Translations under genes and position numbers: made by a program
Part shown: positions 1 to 6,374 of the stretch, piece by piece
Layout: each line of letters opens with the position of its first letter
Numbering within the stretch: the first letter of the stretch is position 1
NCBI GenBank assembly: GCA_030671915.1
Contig: DAOVHN010000146.1
Location: 1 to 6,543, forward strand
DNA: 6,543 bases
From: Pseudomonadota bacterium
GTDB taxonomy: Bacteria > Pseudomonadota > Alphaproteobacteria > UBA8366 > JADFVY01
Reading direction: 5' to 3'
The notes under the pieces: model-generated
Databases searched by the model: none
What the model saw: the letters and a program-made list of their open reading frames with translations, nothing else
What the model was told of the DNA's origin: nothing

Positions 1-612
1 CTGGATGAGGGCGCCAAGCTGAACATGGAAATGGCTATTGAGTCCGGCAAGGGCTATGTGCCGGCCAGCCAGAATCGGCCGGAGGACGCGCCTATCGGCA
101 TGATCCCGATCGATGCGCTGTACAGCCCGATCCGCAAGGTTTCCTATAAGGTCGACAACACGCGCGTCGGCCAGATCACCGACTACGACAAACTGTCGTT
201 GACCATCGAGACCGATGGGTCGTCAACGCCCGAGGACGCGCTGGCCCTGTCGGCGCGCATCCTGCAGGACCAACTGCAGCTGTTCATCAATTTCGAAGAG
301 CCGCAGGTGGCGGTTGCTGAAGAGCGCCCCTCCGAACTGCCCTTCAACAAGAACCTGCTGCGCAAGGTCGACGAGCTGGAGCTTTCGGTCCGTTCGGCGA
401 ACTGCCTGAAGAACGACAACATCGTCTATATCGGCGATCTGGTTCAGAAGACCGAGCAGGAAATGCTGCGCACGCCGAATTTCGGCCGCAAGTCTCTGAA
501 CGAAATCAAAGAGGTGTTGGCGCAGATGGGCCTGCATCTCGGCATGGAAATCCCCAGTTGGCCGCCCGAGAATATCGAAGAAATGGCGCGTCGCCTGGAC
601 GAGCCGTACTGA
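1..612 (+). CDS. rpoA: RNA polymerase alpha subunit, C-terminal part (5' end outside window)
   Basis: This is the alpha subunit of RNA polymerase, which forms the dimer that scaffolds beta and beta' and contacts UP elements and activators through its C-terminal domain. The frame is open from base 1 without a start, so 203 residues of a protein usually about 330-340 long are present. Fragment residues 1 to about 100 are the end of the N-terminal domain, with the family motifs [14 protein letters not shown] and DKL. A variable linker follows. The complete C-terminal domain spans about residues 116-185. Its DNA-contacting segment VRSANCLK contains R131, the equivalent of E. coli R265, and the second helix-hairpin region [11 protein letters not shown] is intact at about 160-170. 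The end [12 protein letters not shown] is typical. It stops at TGA 610-612, and rplQ follows 43 nt later, as in the standard alpha operon. An internal ATG at 25 is not a real start. Confidence 0.98.
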   Translation: MDEGAKLNMEMAIESGKGYVPASQNRPEDAPIGMIPIDALYSPIRKVSYKVDNTRVGQITDYDKLSLTIETDGSSTPEDALALSARILQDQLQLFINFEEPQVAVAEERPSELPFNKNLLRKVDELELSVRSANCLKNDNIVYIGDLVQKTEQEMLRTPNFGRKSLNEIKEVLAQMGLHLGMEIPSWPPENIEEMARRLDEPY

Positions 613-655
613 TCGGCTTTATCGGTAACTAAAGAATTTAGAGGGAGCTGTCGCG

Positions 656-1081
656 ATGCGACATGGAATGAGCGGCCGCAAGTTGAACCGGACCAGCAGC
701 CACCGCAAGGCGCTGTTTTCCAATATGGCCAATGCGCTGATCAAGCATGAGCAGATCAAAACCACTCTGCCGAAGGCCAAGGAGTTGCGGCCCGTGGTCG
801 AGAAGCTGGTGACGCTGGGCAAGCGGGGCAACCTACATGCCCGCCGGCAGGCTTTCGCCATGCTGCGTGACGACGTGATGACCCGTAAACTGTTCGATAC
901 GCTGGCCGAACGCTACGCCGAGCGCCAGGGCGGTTATACGCGGGTGCTGAAGGCCGGCCACCGCTATGGCGACGCCGCGCCGATGGCCATCATCGAATTC
1001 GTCGATCGCGACCCGGAAGCCAAGGGCCTGGACTCCGGCCCCGTCCAGGAAGCCGCAATGGCGAACGAGGACGAAGAGTAA
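656..1081 (+). CDS. rplQ: 50S ribosomal protein L17
   Basis: This is large-subunit ribosomal protein L17, an rRNA-binding protein near the peptide exit tunnel. The 141-residue product starts [18 protein letters not shown], the L17 N-terminal signature. It continues with [18 protein letters not shown] at about residues 35-52 and [20 protein letters not shown] at about 92-111, ending in IEFVDRD. E. coli L17 has 127 residues; the extra length here is an acidic C-terminal tail ending ANEDEE. The start is fixed by a purine-rich Shine-Dalgarno GAGGGAG at 641-647, 8 nt before ATG 656. It lies 43 nt after rpoA with no terminator between, so the two are almost certainly cotranscribed as the end of the alpha operon. 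A palindrome and an intrinsic terminator follow the stop. Confidence 0.98.
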   Translation: MRHGMSGRKLNRTSSHRKALFSNMANALIKHEQIKTTLPKAKELRPVVEKLVTLGKRGNLHARRQAFAMLRDDVMTRKLFDTLAERYAERQGGYTRVLKAGHRYGDAAPMAIIEFVDRDPEAKGLDSGPVQEAAMANEDEE

Positions 1082-1096
1082 CATCCGGTCCGGATG
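1082..1096. repeat. Perfect 7-bp inverted repeat directly after rplQ
   Basis: CATCCGG at 1082-1088 and CCGGATG at 1090-1096 are perfect reverse complements around the single base T1089. The site starts one base after the rplQ stop and lies 13 nt before the terminator stem. As RNA it could only fold with some inner pairs open, so a small mRNA 3'-end structure or a DNA-level palindromic protein site are both possible. No run of T follows it, so it is not itself a terminator. Function is unknown. Confidence 0.55.
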
Positions 1097-1109
1097 GCAA
1101 GGAATGACG

Positions 1110-1135
1110 GGGCGGCTTTCGGGCCGCCCTTTTTT
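1110..1135 (+). terminator. Rho-independent terminator of the rpoA-rplQ transcript
   Basis: A perfect 7-bp GC-rich stem GGGCGGC (1110-1116) pairs with GCCGCCC (1123-1129) around the loop TTTCGG. Six T follow at 1130-1135. This is a textbook intrinsic terminator placed 29 nt after the rplQ stop, and it separates the ribosomal operon from the protease gene downstream. Confidence 0.93.
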
Positions 1136-1156
1136 CTGTTTGGTATTCATCGCATC

Positions 1157-1184
1157 TTGTGGCGGTGGCGCGCGGCCCTTAAAT
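1157..1184 (+). promoter_or_regulatory. Possible promoter of the protease-rarA unit
   Basis: Because a strong terminator ends at 1135, a promoter is expected between it and the protease start at 1193. The best sigma70-like pair I can see is TTGTGG (1157-1162) and TTAAAT (1179-1184), spaced by 16 nt. They match the consensus hexamers at 3 of 6 and 4 of 6 positions. TTAAAT lies in the only AT-rich patch of an otherwise GC-rich spacer. Transcription would start near 1190-1193, at or just before the ATG. This is inferred from weak matches; an extracytoplasmic or heat-shock sigma factor could use other elements here. Confidence 0.3.
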
Positions 1185-1192
1185 AGTCTGAC

Positions 1193-2620
1193 ATGTTTTC
1201 ATATATGAAAAAATTCAGTCTGGCGATTGCCGCGCTCATTGGCTTGGCAATCTCCCTGAACCCAGGCTTGGCTCAAGCGGAAAAGGTTGCCCCGGCAAGC
1301 CGCGAGCAGGTCACCTTTTCCTATGCCCCGGTGGTCAAGCGCACCGCCCCGGCGGTGGTTAATATCTACGCCAAGAAAGTCGTCAAGCAGCGCTCCGGGC
1401 CGGCCTTGTTCGACGATCCCTTCTTCAAGAAGTTCTTTGGTGACGATTTTCCGTTCGGCGGCGCACCGAAGGAGCGCATCCAGAATTCGTTGGGTTCCGG
1501 CGTGCTGGTGCGCGCCGACGGCGTGGTGGTTACCAACAACCATGTCATCGCCGATGCCCAGGAAATCACGGTCGTGCTGTCCGACCGGCGGGAATTCGAC
1601 GCGGAAATCGTGCTGGCCGACGCCCGGACCGATCTCGCGGTGTTGCGCATCGACACCCTTGGCGAGGATTTACCACGCCTGAACTTCGCGGACTCCGACG
1701 CGCTTGAGGTCGGCGACATCGTGCTGGCCATCGGCAACCCGTTCGGGGTCGGCCAGACCGTGACATCCGGGATCGTCTCGGCGTTGGCGCGTACCCGCGT
1801 CGGCGTGGCCGATTACCGTTCTTTCATCCAGACCGACGCAGCGATCAACCCCGGCAATTCCGGCGGCGCGTTGGTCGGCATGGACGGGCTGCTGGTGGGC
1901 ATCAACACAGCCATCTTCTCTAAGAGCGGCGGCTCCCTGGGTATTGGCTTCGCGGTGCCGTCCAATATGGTGCGGGCCATCGTGGACTCGGCGATCGAGG
2001 GCAGGCCGCTGGTGCGCCCCTGGCTCGGATTCGATGGCCGCGCCGTGAACGCCGACCTCGCCCTGGCCCTGAACATGCCGAGGCCCGTCGGCGTGATCGT
2101 GGAGCATGTTGTCGAAGGCGGACCGGCGGACGAGGCCGGCCTGACGCCGGGCGACGTAGTGATGGCCGTCAACGGCCATGATGTAGAGGACGCCCAGGCC
2201 CTGCGCTTCCGCTTGGCCACCCGGCGCATCGGCGAGACGGTGGAGCTTACAGTGCTGCGCAAGGGCAAGGAGCGTAGCGTCGCAATGTCGCTGGTGGCGC
2301 CGCCGGAAGACCCGCCGCGCAACACGACCATGTTGGAGGGCAGGCACCCGTTTTCCGGCGCCAGGGTCGCCAACCTGTCGCCAGCGCTGGTGGAAGAACT
2401 GGGCCTGAAGGGGCAGCCACGCGGCGTTTTCGTTCTCGCTGTCGTCAAGCGATCGCACGCGGCTCGGCTGGGGGTGCGCCCGGGCGACGTTCTGGTGTCG
2501 ATCAACGACAGGAAGATTGAGCTCGTGCGTGACGCGATCAAGATTCTGAATGCTGGCGCGGACGGCTGGGATATCGTCATCAAGCGCGGTGAACGTGTGC
2601 TGAAGGTCGAGGTTAAGTGA
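1193..2620 (+). CDS. Periplasmic HtrA/Deg (Do-family) serine endoprotease with two PDZ domains
   Basis: This is an HtrA-family trypsin-like protease that degrades or chaperones misfolded envelope proteins in the periplasm. A signal peptide covers about residues 1-29: a KK n-region, a hydrophobic core LAIAALIGLAI and a likely cut after AQA. The protease domain (about 40-270) holds the full catalytic triad: H117 in VVTNNHVI, D147 in ARTDLAVL and S223 in NPGNSGGAL. The segment FFKKFFGDDFPF resembles the DegP/DegQ N-terminal region, but the LA loop is short, more like DegQ. PDZ1 (about 277-370) contains WLGF and GGPADEAGLTPGDVV; PDZ2 (about 385-475) contains RSHAARLGVRPGDVL. The length of 475 matches DegP/DegQ. 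I cannot choose between degP and degQ, so no symbol is given. Neither ATG 1193 nor the in-frame ATG 1205 has a Shine-Dalgarno sequence, and both keep the signal peptide. The stop overlaps the rarA start by 4 nt. Confidence 0.95.
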   Translation: MFSYMKKFSLAIAALIGLAISLNPGLAQAEKVAPASREQVTFSYAPVVKRTAPAVVNIYAKKVVKQRSGPALFDDPFFKKFFGDDFPFGGAPKERIQNSLGSGVLVRADGVVVTNNHVIADAQEITVVLSDRREFDAEIVLADARTDLAVLRIDTLGEDLPRLNFADSDALEVGDIVLAIGNPFGVGQTVTSGIVSALARTRVGVADYRSFIQTDAAINPGNSGGALVGMDGLLVGINTAIFSKSGGSLGIGFAVPSNMVRAIVDSAIEGRPLVRPWLGFDGRAVNADLALALNMPRPVGVIVEHVVEGGPADEAGLTPGDVVMAVNGHDVEDAQALRFRLATRRIGETVELTVLRKGKERSVAMSLVAPPEDPPRNTTMLEGRHPFSGARVANLSPALVEELGLKGQPRGVFVLAVVKRSHAARLGVRPGDVLVSINDRKIELVRDAIKILNAGADGWDIVIKRGERVLKVEVK

Positions 2621-3936
2621 CGGGCGGGCCAAGCCAGCAGGGGCTGTTCGAAAGCGCCGCCCCGCGGCCGCTGGCCGACAGGATGCGGCCGGCCACGCTG
2701 GAGGAAGTCGTCGGGCAGGATCACCTGCTGGGCGGGCAAGGGCCGCTGGCGCGCATGCTGGGCGCCGGGCGCCTGGCCTCGATGATCCTGTGGGGCCCGC
2801 CGGGTTGCGGCAAGACCACGATCGCCCGTCTGTTGGCCGACCGCACCGAACTTGTCTTCGAGCCGCTGTCGGCCGTGTTTTCCGGCGTCGCGGACCTGCG
2901 CAAGGTCTTCGAAAAAGCAAAGGGCAATCGCGCGGCGGGGCGGGGGACGCTGTTGTTCGTCGACGAAATACACCGTTTCAACCGGGCTCAGCAGGACGGC
3001 TTCCTGCCCTATGTCGAGGACGGCACCGTCATCCTGGTGGGAGCCACGACGGAGAACCCCAGTTTCGAGTTGAACGGGGCGCTGCTGTCGCGCTGCCAGG
3101 TTTTCGTGCTCAACCGGCTGGACGACGCGGCGCTGGAAAAACTGATTGCGCGAGCCGAGGAAGTGGAGGGCAGGGCGCTGCCGCTGGATGCCGACGCCCG
3201 CGCGGCGCTAAGGGCCATGGCGGACGGCGACGGCCGCTTCGCGCTCAATCTGGCGGAAGAGCTGTTTGCGCTGGAGCTGGACGAGGCGCTCGACACGGCG
3301 CGACTGGCCGCCACGGTCCAGCGCCGCGCGCCGCTCTACGACAAGAGCCAGGAAGGCCACTTCAACCTGATGAGCGCCCTGCACAAATCGCTGCGGGGTT
3401 CCGACGCCGACGCCGGGCTGTACTGGCTGGCGCGCATGCTGACCGGCGGCGAGGACCCGCGCTATATCGCCCGGCGGCTGGCGCGCTTCGCCTATGAGGA
3501 TGTGGGCCTTGCCGATCCACAGGCGGCGGTGCAGGCGCTGGCGGCCTGGGACTGTTACGAGCGCATCGGTTCGCCGGAAGGCGAATTGGCGCTGGCGCAG
3601 GCGGTCATTTATCTGGCCACCGCGCCGAAATCGAACGCTGCCTACAAGGCGTTCGGGCAGGCCATGGCGGCGGCGCGCGAGACCGGTTCGCTGATGCCGC
3701 CCAAACATATCCTCAACGCGCCCACGAAACTGATGAAGGACATCGGTTATGGCGCGAACTACGCCTACGACCATGATAAGCCGGATGGATTTTCGGGCCA
3801 GGACTATTTCCCGGAGGATATGGGGCGCCGCAGTTTCTATCGTCCCGTGGAGCGCGGGTTCGAGCGTGAGATCGCCAAGCGCCTTGATTACTGGAACCGT
3901 CTGAGGGAAGGGCGGAAAGGCGGCCAGGAACAATAA
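2617..3936 (+). CDS. rarA: Replication-associated recombination ATPase RarA (MgsA), AAA+ clamp-loader-like
   Basis: RarA is a cytoplasmic AAA+ ATPase related to clamp-loader subunits and to eukaryotic WRNIP1/Mgs1. It acts at stalled replication forks and at SSB-coated DNA ends. The 439-residue product has Walker A GPPGCGKT (60-67), Walker B LLFVDEIHRF with D116 and E117, sensor 1 around GATTENP (142-148), an arginine finger in LLSRC (R159) and a sensor-2-like GDGRFALN (R207). The C-terminal half is the RarA tetramerisation region, with the hallmark segments APKSNAAYKAF and GYGANYAYDHD near 336-387. The start is GTG at 2617, sharing GTGA with the protease stop. Purine-rich AAGG (2603-2606) and GAGG (2609-2612) precede it, and the N-terminus (LFESAAPRPLADRMRP) matches the family, so no later start is needed. 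The overlap implies translational coupling to the protease. No clear terminator follows. Confidence 0.97.
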   Translation: MTGGPSQQGLFESAAPRPLADRMRPATLEEVVGQDHLLGGQGPLARMLGAGRLASMILWGPPGCGKTTIARLLADRTELVFEPLSAVFSGVADLRKVFEKAKGNRAAGRGTLLFVDEIHRFNRAQQDGFLPYVEDGTVILVGATTENPSFELNGALLSRCQVFVLNRLDDAALEKLIARAEEVEGRALPLDADARAALRAMADGDGRFALNLAEELFALELDEALDTARLAATVQRRAPLYDKSQEGHFNLMSALHKSLRGSDADAGLYWLARMLTGGEDPRYIARRLARFAYEDVGLADPQAAVQALAAWDCYERIGSPEGELALAQAVIYLATAPKSNAAYKAFGQAMAAARETGSLMPPKHILNAPTKLMKDIGYGANYAYDHDKPDGFSGQDYFPEDMGRRSFYRPVERGFEREIAKRLDYWNRLREGRKGGQEQ

Positions 3937-3962
3937 TATCGCCCTTGGTGAGGAATAGGCGG

Positions 3963-3996
3963 GGTTTGCGCGGTGTATGCGGTTCGAACGCAAACC
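3963..3996. repeat. 8-bp inverted repeat between rarA and the small secreted-protein gene
   Basis: GGTTTGCG (3963-3970) and CGCAAACC (3989-3996) are perfect reverse complements around an 18-nt spacer. The palindrome GTTCGAAC (3982-3989) overlaps the right arm by one base. No run of T follows, so it does not look like an intrinsic terminator for rarA. It ends 21 nt before the start codon of the small gene, and could be an mRNA leader hairpin or an operator. Function is unknown. Confidence 0.45.
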
Positions 3997-4017
3997 ATCA
4001 TTCAGGGAGTACTAGGA

Positions 4018-4248
4018 ATGAGACGACTATTCATCGCAGCCTTTATCGCCTTCGGATTTTCCAGCCCGGCGCTGGCTGGTCACTGCCCGAAGGATGTCAA
4101 GCTGATCGACGCGGCCCTGACCCAGCAGAGCAACGCCGAAGTGCAGAGCCTGCGCGACAAGGGCGAAATGCTGCACAAGTCTGGGAAACACAAGGAATCC
4201 CTGGCTACCCTCCACGAGGCGATGAAAATACTCGGCGTCAAGCACTGA
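4018..4248 (+). CDS. Small secreted protein of unknown function with a TPR-like helical hairpin
   Basis: I do not recognise a named family. The 76-residue product has a clear Sec signal peptide: MRR, a hydrophobic core LFIAAFIAFGF, then SSPALA with a predicted cut after A20. This leaves a mature periplasmic protein of 56 residues starting GHCPKD. It has one Cys (C23) and five His. The residue before Cys is His, so there is no lipobox. Residues about 44-72, from RDKGEMLHKSGKHKES to AMKILG, follow the hydrophobic spacing of a single tetratricopeptide-like helix pair. ATG 4018 is chosen because AGGGAG (4004-4009) sits 8 nt upstream and the signal peptide starts there; an in-frame GTG at 3973 would put 15 hydrophilic residues before it. 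The gene has its own terminator, so it is probably expressed alone or as the end of the rarA transcript. Similar short alphaproteobacterial proteins come to mind, but only from memory. Confidence 0.85.
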   Translation: MRRLFIAAFIAFGFSSPALAGHCPKDVKLIDAALTQQSNAEVQSLRDKGEMLHKSGKHKESLATLHEAMKILGVKH

Positions 4249-4270
4249 TCCAGACCTGTTCCGCCGGCAA

Positions 4271-4298
4271 GGGCTCCGCACGACGCGGAGTCCTTTTT
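4271..4298 (+). terminator. Rho-independent terminator after the small secreted-protein gene
   Basis: GGGCTCCGC (4271-4279) pairs with GCGGAGTCC (4285-4293) as a 9-bp stem with one G-T (G-U in RNA) pair. The loop is ACGAC, and five T follow at 4294-4298. It lies 22 nt after the stop of the small gene and insulates the PBP gene from upstream transcription. Confidence 0.92.
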
Positions 4299-4312
4299 CA
4301 CCGCGCGCAAAT

Positions 4313-4345
4313 TTGCCATGGCGATGCCATAATTACGCGTAAAAT
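4313..4345 (+). promoter_or_regulatory. Probable promoter/operator region of the penicillin-binding protein gene
   Basis: This is the AT-richest part of the 136-nt spacer between the upstream terminator and the PBP start, so a promoter is expected here. Two -10-like hexamers are visible: CATAAT (4328-4333) and TAAAAT (4340-4345), each matching TATAAT at 5 of 6 positions. TTGCCA (4313-4318) resembles a -35 box, but its spacing to TAAAAT is 21 nt and to CATAAT only 9 nt, so no pairing is convincing. Two palindromes overlap the region: ATGGC-GAT-GCCAT (4318-4330) and the perfect 10-bp TTACGCGTAA (4333-4342). They could be binding sites for a dimeric regulator. The placement is inferred and the regulator is unknown. 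Confidence 0.35.
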
Positions 4346-4370
4346 ACCTGCTAGGACGAAAGCCTGCGGG

Positions 4371-4402
4371 GGCCCGGACGGTTTTTTCGGCGGGCCGCCG
4401 GG
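4371..4402 (+). other. GC-rich leader stems before the PBP start
   Basis: GGCCCG (4371-4376) can pair with CGGGCC (4391-4396) across a 14-nt loop that contains six T. Competing pairings exist: CGGC (4388-4391) with GCCG (4397-4400), and CCCGG (4373-4377) with CCGGG (4398-4402). All lie in the likely untranslated leader, ending 20 nt before the ribosome-binding site. The T run sits inside the loop and not after the stem, so this is not a normal terminator. In GC-rich DNA such pairings are common by chance. Confidence 0.3.
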
Positions 4403-4434
4403 AACCGGCAACAGAATCAGGCAGGATCGCCGTA

Positions 4435-6366
4435 ATGTTTTCCATAGCGGGCAGATTATTTTCGCGCCGTCAGCACCGCCGCCTGATCGGTTGGAAGGAC
4501 GCGGCCATTCTGTTGCTCGGCGGAATGGTGGCGGCGTTAGCCACGCTGGGCTATTTCGCCTATACCCTGCCATTGCCCGACGGATTTACGGCGGAGCCCG
4601 ACCGGCCATCCATGCTGATAAAGGCGGACGACGGCGAGGTCTTCGCCAGCCGTGGCGTTTATCGCGGCGACCGGCTGACGGTTGAAGAACTGCCGCCGCA
4701 CTTGCTGCAAGCCGTAGTGGCCGTCGAGGACAAGCGCTTCTATGAGCATTCGGGCATCGACCCGAGAGGCATCGGCCGTGCGCTGCTGGCCAATTTCCAG
4801 GCCGGCGCGGTTCGCCAGGGCGGCAGCACGATTACCCAGCAATTGGCCAAGACCTATTTCCTGGAGCAGAACCGCACGATCAAGCGCAAAATCCAGGACA
4901 TGATGCTGGCGCTGTGGCTGGAAAACCGGCTCGGCAAGGATGAAATCCTGGCCCGTTATCTGAATCACATCTATTTCGGCGCCGGCGCCTATGGCGTCGA
5001 TGCGGCTTCCTGGCGCTATTTCCGCAAGTCGGCGCGGGCGCTGACGCTCCCCGAATCAGCCATGCTGGCGGGGCTGATCCAGGCGCCGTCTTGGTATTCG
5101 CCGGTGCGTGACCTGGAAACGGCCCAGTCGCAGGCCAACACCGTCCTGACCCTGATGCGGGAGCAGGGCTATATCGACGCTGACGAGGCCCAGGCGGCGC
5201 TGGAAAAACCGGCGACGCTGGCGGTTGCGCCGGACGCTCATCCAGGCTGGAACTATTTTGCGGACTGGGCGGACCAGGAAACCCGCCGCCTGCTGGGGCC
5301 GATGACGGCCGATCTGCAGGTGGAAACGACACTGGTCCCCGAAATCCAGACAATCGCCGAGAGCATCGTGGCGCGCTGGTCCGGCATCCTGGGGACGGAG
5401 GCGGGGTCGACTCAGGCGGCGCTGGTGGCGATGACGCTGGATGGCGGTGTCGTGGCGATGGTTGGCGGCAAGGATTATGGGCTAAGCCAATTCAATCGGA
5501 CCACCATGGCCAAGCGACAGCCCGGATCGGCCTTCAAGCTGTTCGTCTATCTGGCGGCGCTGGACGCGGGCTTCACGCCGGACAGCCTGGCGATGGATGA
5601 GCCGATCGAGGTCGATGGTTGGCGCCCGCGGAACCACAATGGAATTTTCCAGGGCCAGGTGACGCTGCGTACCGCCTTCGCCCAATCTATCAATACCGTG
5701 GCGGTCAAGCTGACGGAACATATCGGGCGCGAAAAGGTGATCGGGGTTGCGCGGCTGTTGGGCGTCAAGTCCGAGATTCGGCCCAGCCCCAGTATGCCGC
5801 TGGGCAGTTTCGAGGCGACCCTGCTGGAAATGACCGGCGCCTATGCTGCGATCGCCGCCGATGTGAAGCGCGTGGAACCGTACGCAATCAGGGAAATCCG
5901 TGGGCGCGGCCGCACATTATACCGCTACGGCCCGCCGCCCGGCGCCAGCCGCGGCATCCTGCCCTGGAAACGCGATGAGATGCTGGACATGTTGATCGCT
6001 ACGGTGAAGCAGGGCACCGGACGCGCGGCTGATATCGGACGCCCCGCCGCCGGGAAGACCGGCACCAGCGAGGATAATCGCGATGGCTGGTTCATCGGCT
6101 TCACCGGCGATCTGGTGGTCGGTGTATGGGTCGGGCGCGACGACAACAAGCCGGTCGAGGGGTTGAGCGGGGGCGGCCTGCCAGCGCGCATCTGGCATGA
6201 TTTCATGATGGATGTCTATCGGTCGCCGTCCGCCGGCGCGCAAGCCGCACTCGTTACGGAAGCCGGCAATGGCGGATCGATCGGCAGCCTGCCGGCAAAC
6301 GGAAACAGGCCGCTGTCATTCCAGGACATCGGCGATGTGATAAAACAGCTTTTCAAATCGGACTGA
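4435..6366 (+). CDS. Class A penicillin-binding protein (PBP1A family): GT51 glycosyltransferase plus transpeptidase
   Basis: This bifunctional peptidoglycan synthase polymerises lipid II and crosslinks the strands at the periplasmic face of the inner membrane. A basic cytoplasmic tail leads to one membrane segment at about residues 22-43. The GT51 domain (about 60-240) has EDKRFYEHSG with catalytic E98, then GGSTITQQLAK (129-139), RKIQD (151-155) and ILARYLNHIYFGAGAYG (171-187). The third motif is normally RKxxE, so D155 replaces a conserved Glu. The transpeptidase domain (about 325-590) has all three active-site motifs: SAFK with nucleophile S365, SIN (418-420) and KTGT (541-544). At 643 residues it is much shorter than the roughly 850-residue E. 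coli PBP1a and has little room for an OB-fold insert between the domains, as in compact class A PBPs. ATG 4435 is supported by AGGA (4423-4426), 8 nt upstream. The gene is flanked by a terminator upstream and a convergent gene downstream, so it is probably monocistronic. Confidence 0.96.
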   Translation: MFSIAGRLFSRRQHRRLIGWKDAAILLLGGMVAALATLGYFAYTLPLPDGFTAEPDRPSMLIKADDGEVFASRGVYRGDRLTVEELPPHLLQAVVAVEDKRFYEHSGIDPRGIGRALLANFQAGAVRQGGSTITQQLAKTYFLEQNRTIKRKIQDMMLALWLENRLGKDEILARYLNHIYFGAGAYGVDAASWRYFRKSARALTLPESAMLAGLIQAPSWYSPVRDLETAQSQANTVLTLMREQGYIDADEAQAALEKPATLAVAPDAHPGWNYFADWADQETRRLLGPMTADLQVETTLVPEIQTIAESIVARWSGILGTEAGSTQAALVAMTLDGGVVAMVGGKDYGLSQFNRTTMAKRQPGSAFKLFVYLAALDAGFTPDSLAMDEPIEVDGWRPRNHNGIFQGQVTLRTAFAQSINTVAVKLTEHIGREKVIGVARLLGVKSEIRPSPSMPLGSFEATLLEMTGAYAAIAADVKRVEPYAIREIRGRGRTLYRYGPPPGASRGILPWKRDEMLDMLIATVKQGTGRAADIGRPAAGKTGTSEDNRDGWFIGFTGDLVVGVWVGRDDNKPVEGLSGGGLPARIWHDFMMDVYRSPSAGAQAALVTEAGNGGSIGSLPANGNRPLSFQDIGDVIKQLFKSD

Positions 6367-6374
6367 GCGGGTCG

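Noticed and set aside
1670..2920. Long minus-strand open frame of 416 codons opposite the protease and rarA
   Set aside because: It lies antisense to two well-recognised genes, spans their junction, has a low-complexity Arg/Ala/Pro/His-rich translation, and shows no motif. Such frames are common in GC-rich DNA.
1813..2973. Second long minus-strand open frame of 386 codons over the same genes
   Set aside because: It overlaps both the coding strand genes and the other antisense frame, and its translation resembles no family. It is a compositional shadow.
3208..3993. Minus-strand open frame of 261 codons opposite the rarA C-terminal half
   Set aside because: It is the antisense shadow of conserved RarA coding sequence and shows no motif or supported start.
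3973..4017. Upstream GTG start for the small secreted protein
   Set aside because: It would add 15 residues before an already complete signal peptide, has no Shine-Dalgarno, and ATG 4018 has an ideal one. It also falls inside the inverted repeat.
4371..4402. Attenuator or riboswitch in the PBP leader
   Set aside because: The stems are short and GC-rich, the T run is in a loop and not after a stem, there is no leader peptide, and no known riboswitch core is recognisable.
4411..4420. GAATC (GANTC, the CcrM methylation motif of Alphaproteobacteria) just before the PBP start
   Set aside because: Single GANTC sites also occur inside coding regions in this window, and one site without a CtrA-type box does not support cell-cycle control.
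3945..4685. Plus-strand open frame of 246 codons running across the small secreted-protein gene, its terminator and the start of the PBP gene
   Set aside because: It crosses an intrinsic terminator and two real starts in another frame, has no ribosome-binding site, and its translation lacks any recognisable domain.
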